Assembly (NCBI GenBank): GCA_030039715.1
Contig: JASHVA010000069.1
Span: 1-6,677, forward strand
Direction: 5' to 3'
From: Thermoplasmata archaeon
GTDB taxonomy: Archaea > Thermoplasmatota > Thermoplasmata > Lutacidiplasmatales > UBA184
DNA: 6,677 nt
Part shown: piece after piece, positions 5,548 to 6,677 of the stretch
Numbering within the stretch: the first letter of the stretch is position 1
How the letters are laid out: each line of letters begins with the position of its first letter
Translations under genes and position numbers: made by a program
The notes under the pieces: model-generated
Databases searched by the model: none
What the model was told of the DNA's origin: nothing
What the model saw: only the letters and a program-made list of their open reading frames with translations

Positions 5548-6677
5548 ATGCGCGACACGATTGCGGGGCCCGTGTCCGCCGCGGGGGGCGACGGCCTCGA
5601 CCTCGCGCTGCGCGACGCGCTCGGGGAGACGGGCGCCGTCGGTGCGACCGCGCGTCAGCTGGCGCAGCGGATCGACCGCCGGCCCGACCGCGTCGAGCGG
5701 GCGCTCGTGGGGCTCGCGCTCCGGGGCGACGTCCGACGCATCGGGCGGGGCCTCTACATCCTCCGCGACTTCGAGGACCTGGACGCGCGCGACGACTTCG
5801 TCGACCCGGCGGAGTTCGTCGAGCGGTTCCGCCGGGAGAACGGGGTCGACCTCGGCAGCTACTCCGGTCCGATCACGTTCCGCCCGAACGAAGCGCTCCC
5901 GGTGCACCGCTGGTGGCCGTACGTGCAGGGGTACTCCGCGGAGTTCGTGCGCGGGGTGATCGACGCGGCCCGGCTGCCGCGCGGCGCGGCCGTGCTCGAC
6001 CCGTTCGCGGGGAGCGGCACGACGCTGGTCGAGGCGCGGCGGAGCGGGGCGATCGCCTGGGGCTCGGAGCTGCTCGCGCCCGCGGTGCTCGCGGCGCGCG
6101 TGAAGTGCCGCTTCGAGCTCTCGCCCCGCTCGCTCCGCGTGGCCGCGGCCCGGACGGCCGCCGCGGCCCGACGGCGAACGATCGGCGCCCTCCCGTTCCT
6201 TCGGGAGACGCGACGCCAGTTCGACCGGAACGTGCTGGAGGAGCTGACCCGACTGCGGGACGCGCTCCCGGTCGGCTCCGATGCGATGGCGGAGGCGCTG
6301 CGGCTCGCTTTCGGCCGGATCCTCATTCCGTCGAGCCGGCTCCACCGGTCCCCCTGCCTCGGCTACAACCGCCGGTACCGCGCGAGCGACACGGGGCCGA
6401 TCGACCGGTTCGTCGCCGCCGCGGAAGAGATGGCCGGCGACCTCGTCGAGCTCCAGACCGAGCGGGCGCGCTGGGGCCCCAGCGCGCGGGTCGTCCGGGG
6501 CGACGCCCGGCGCGTGAGCTGGCCGCGCGGCCGCGTCGCGCTCGCCGTCACGAGCCCGCCGTACGTCAACGGGCTCGACTACGTGATGAACTACAAGATC
6601 GATCTCGCCTGGCTCGGGTTCGCGCGCTCCTACCGGGACCTCGCCGCGCTCCGGAGCGCGGAGGTCGCCTGCGACAA
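5548..6677 (+). CDS. Winged-helix / DNA methyltransferase (SPPY-type N4-cytosine or N6-adenine) fusion, 3' end outside window
   Basis: The frame is open from ATG 5548, directly after the CHAD stop (TAGATG), to the window edge; 376 residues are visible and the C-terminus is missing. Residues about 18-72 resemble a winged helix-turn-helix (ATARQLAQRIDRRPDRVERA, then a wing ending GRGLYIL). A segment PVHRWWPYVQGYSAEFV (118-134) precedes the SAM-binding motif I, VLDPFAGSGTTLVEA (149-163). After about 150 residues, VRGDARR (316-322) leads to the catalytic motif IV TSPPYVNGLDY (335-345) and NYKIDLAWLG (348-357). Motif I before motif IV excludes the beta class; SPPY favours amino-group methylation of cytosine or adenine in DNA. 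The long insert between motifs could be a target-recognition region (alpha-like order). An RNA methyltransferase is less likely. No restriction endonuclease is visible, so it may be an orphan modification enzyme, or its partner may lie downstream. The stop/start junction implies co-transcription with CHAD. Confidence 0.84.
   Translation, partial: MRDTIAGPVSAAGGDGLDLALRDALGETGAVGATARQLAQRIDRRPDRVERALVGLALRGDVRRIGRGLYILRDFEDLDARDDFVDPAEFVERFRRENGVDLGSYSGPITFRPNEALPVHRWWPYVQGYSAEFVRGVIDAARLPRGAAVLDPFAGSGTTLVEARRSGAIAWGSELLAPAVLAARVKCRFELSPRSLRVAAARTAAAARRRTIGALPFLRETRRQFDRNVLEELTRLRDALPVGSDAMAEALRLAFGRILIPSSRLHRSPCLGYNRRYRASDTGPIDRFVAAAEEMAGDLVELQTERARWGPSARVVRGDARRVSWPRGRVALAVTSPPYVNGLDYVMNYKIDLAWLGFARSYRDLAALRSAEVACD

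Noticed and set aside
4552..6345. 597-codon - strand open frame antisense to the CHAD and methyltransferase genes
   Set aside because: It spans two real genes, is rich in R, E, P and A, and shows no domain. Long antisense frames are expected at this GC content.

Overview
The window is very GC-rich (around 70% or more by eye) and almost entirely coding, with seven protein genes and no RNA genes, insertion sequences or CRISPR arrays. I read it as archaeal, most likely a high-GC member of the Thermoplasmatota or a related euryarchaeal lineage. This placement is an inference. It rests on an archaeal-type PhoU-family protein, on a TATA-like element about 25 bases upstream of an ATG with almost no room for a leader (leaderless transcription), and on the absence of clear Shine-Dalgarno sequences at most starts.

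Layout. At the left edge, on the + strand, is a 5'-truncated PhoU-family phosphate regulator (2-967), followed after 76 bp by a SixA-type histidine phosphatase (1044-1571). The SixA gene converges on and overlaps a tight three-gene operon read on the - strand. That operon runs, in transcription order, from an exopolyphosphatase/GppA-family gene (4520 down to 2958), through a thymidylate-kinase-family protein with an intact P-loop (2968 to 2267), to a diverged paralogue of it (2277 to 1537). Both junctions inside the operon are 11-base overlaps. Across a 100-bp divergent promoter region a + strand unit begins with a CHAD-domain protein (4621-5547). Its stop codon abuts the ATG of a winged-helix/DNA-methyltransferase fusion protein that runs off the right edge (5548 to beyond 6677).

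Together the first six genes look like a phosphate and polyphosphate module: a phosphate-signalling regulator (PhoU), a phosphohistidine phosphatase (SixA), a polyphosphate or pppGpp hydrolase (Ppx/GppA), and a polyphosphate-binding domain (CHAD). No known polyphosphate kinase (PPK1 or PPK2) is visible. The twin kinases sit where the missing synthase would be expected. Both lack the REPGGT-type dTMP-binding motif of genuine thymidylate kinases and share their own GMDLxLS motif, and the second one has arginine in place of the Walker A lysine. The main hypothesis is that this pair acts on polyphosphate rather than being a redundant pair of dTMP kinases. This comes from context and motifs and is not demonstrated.
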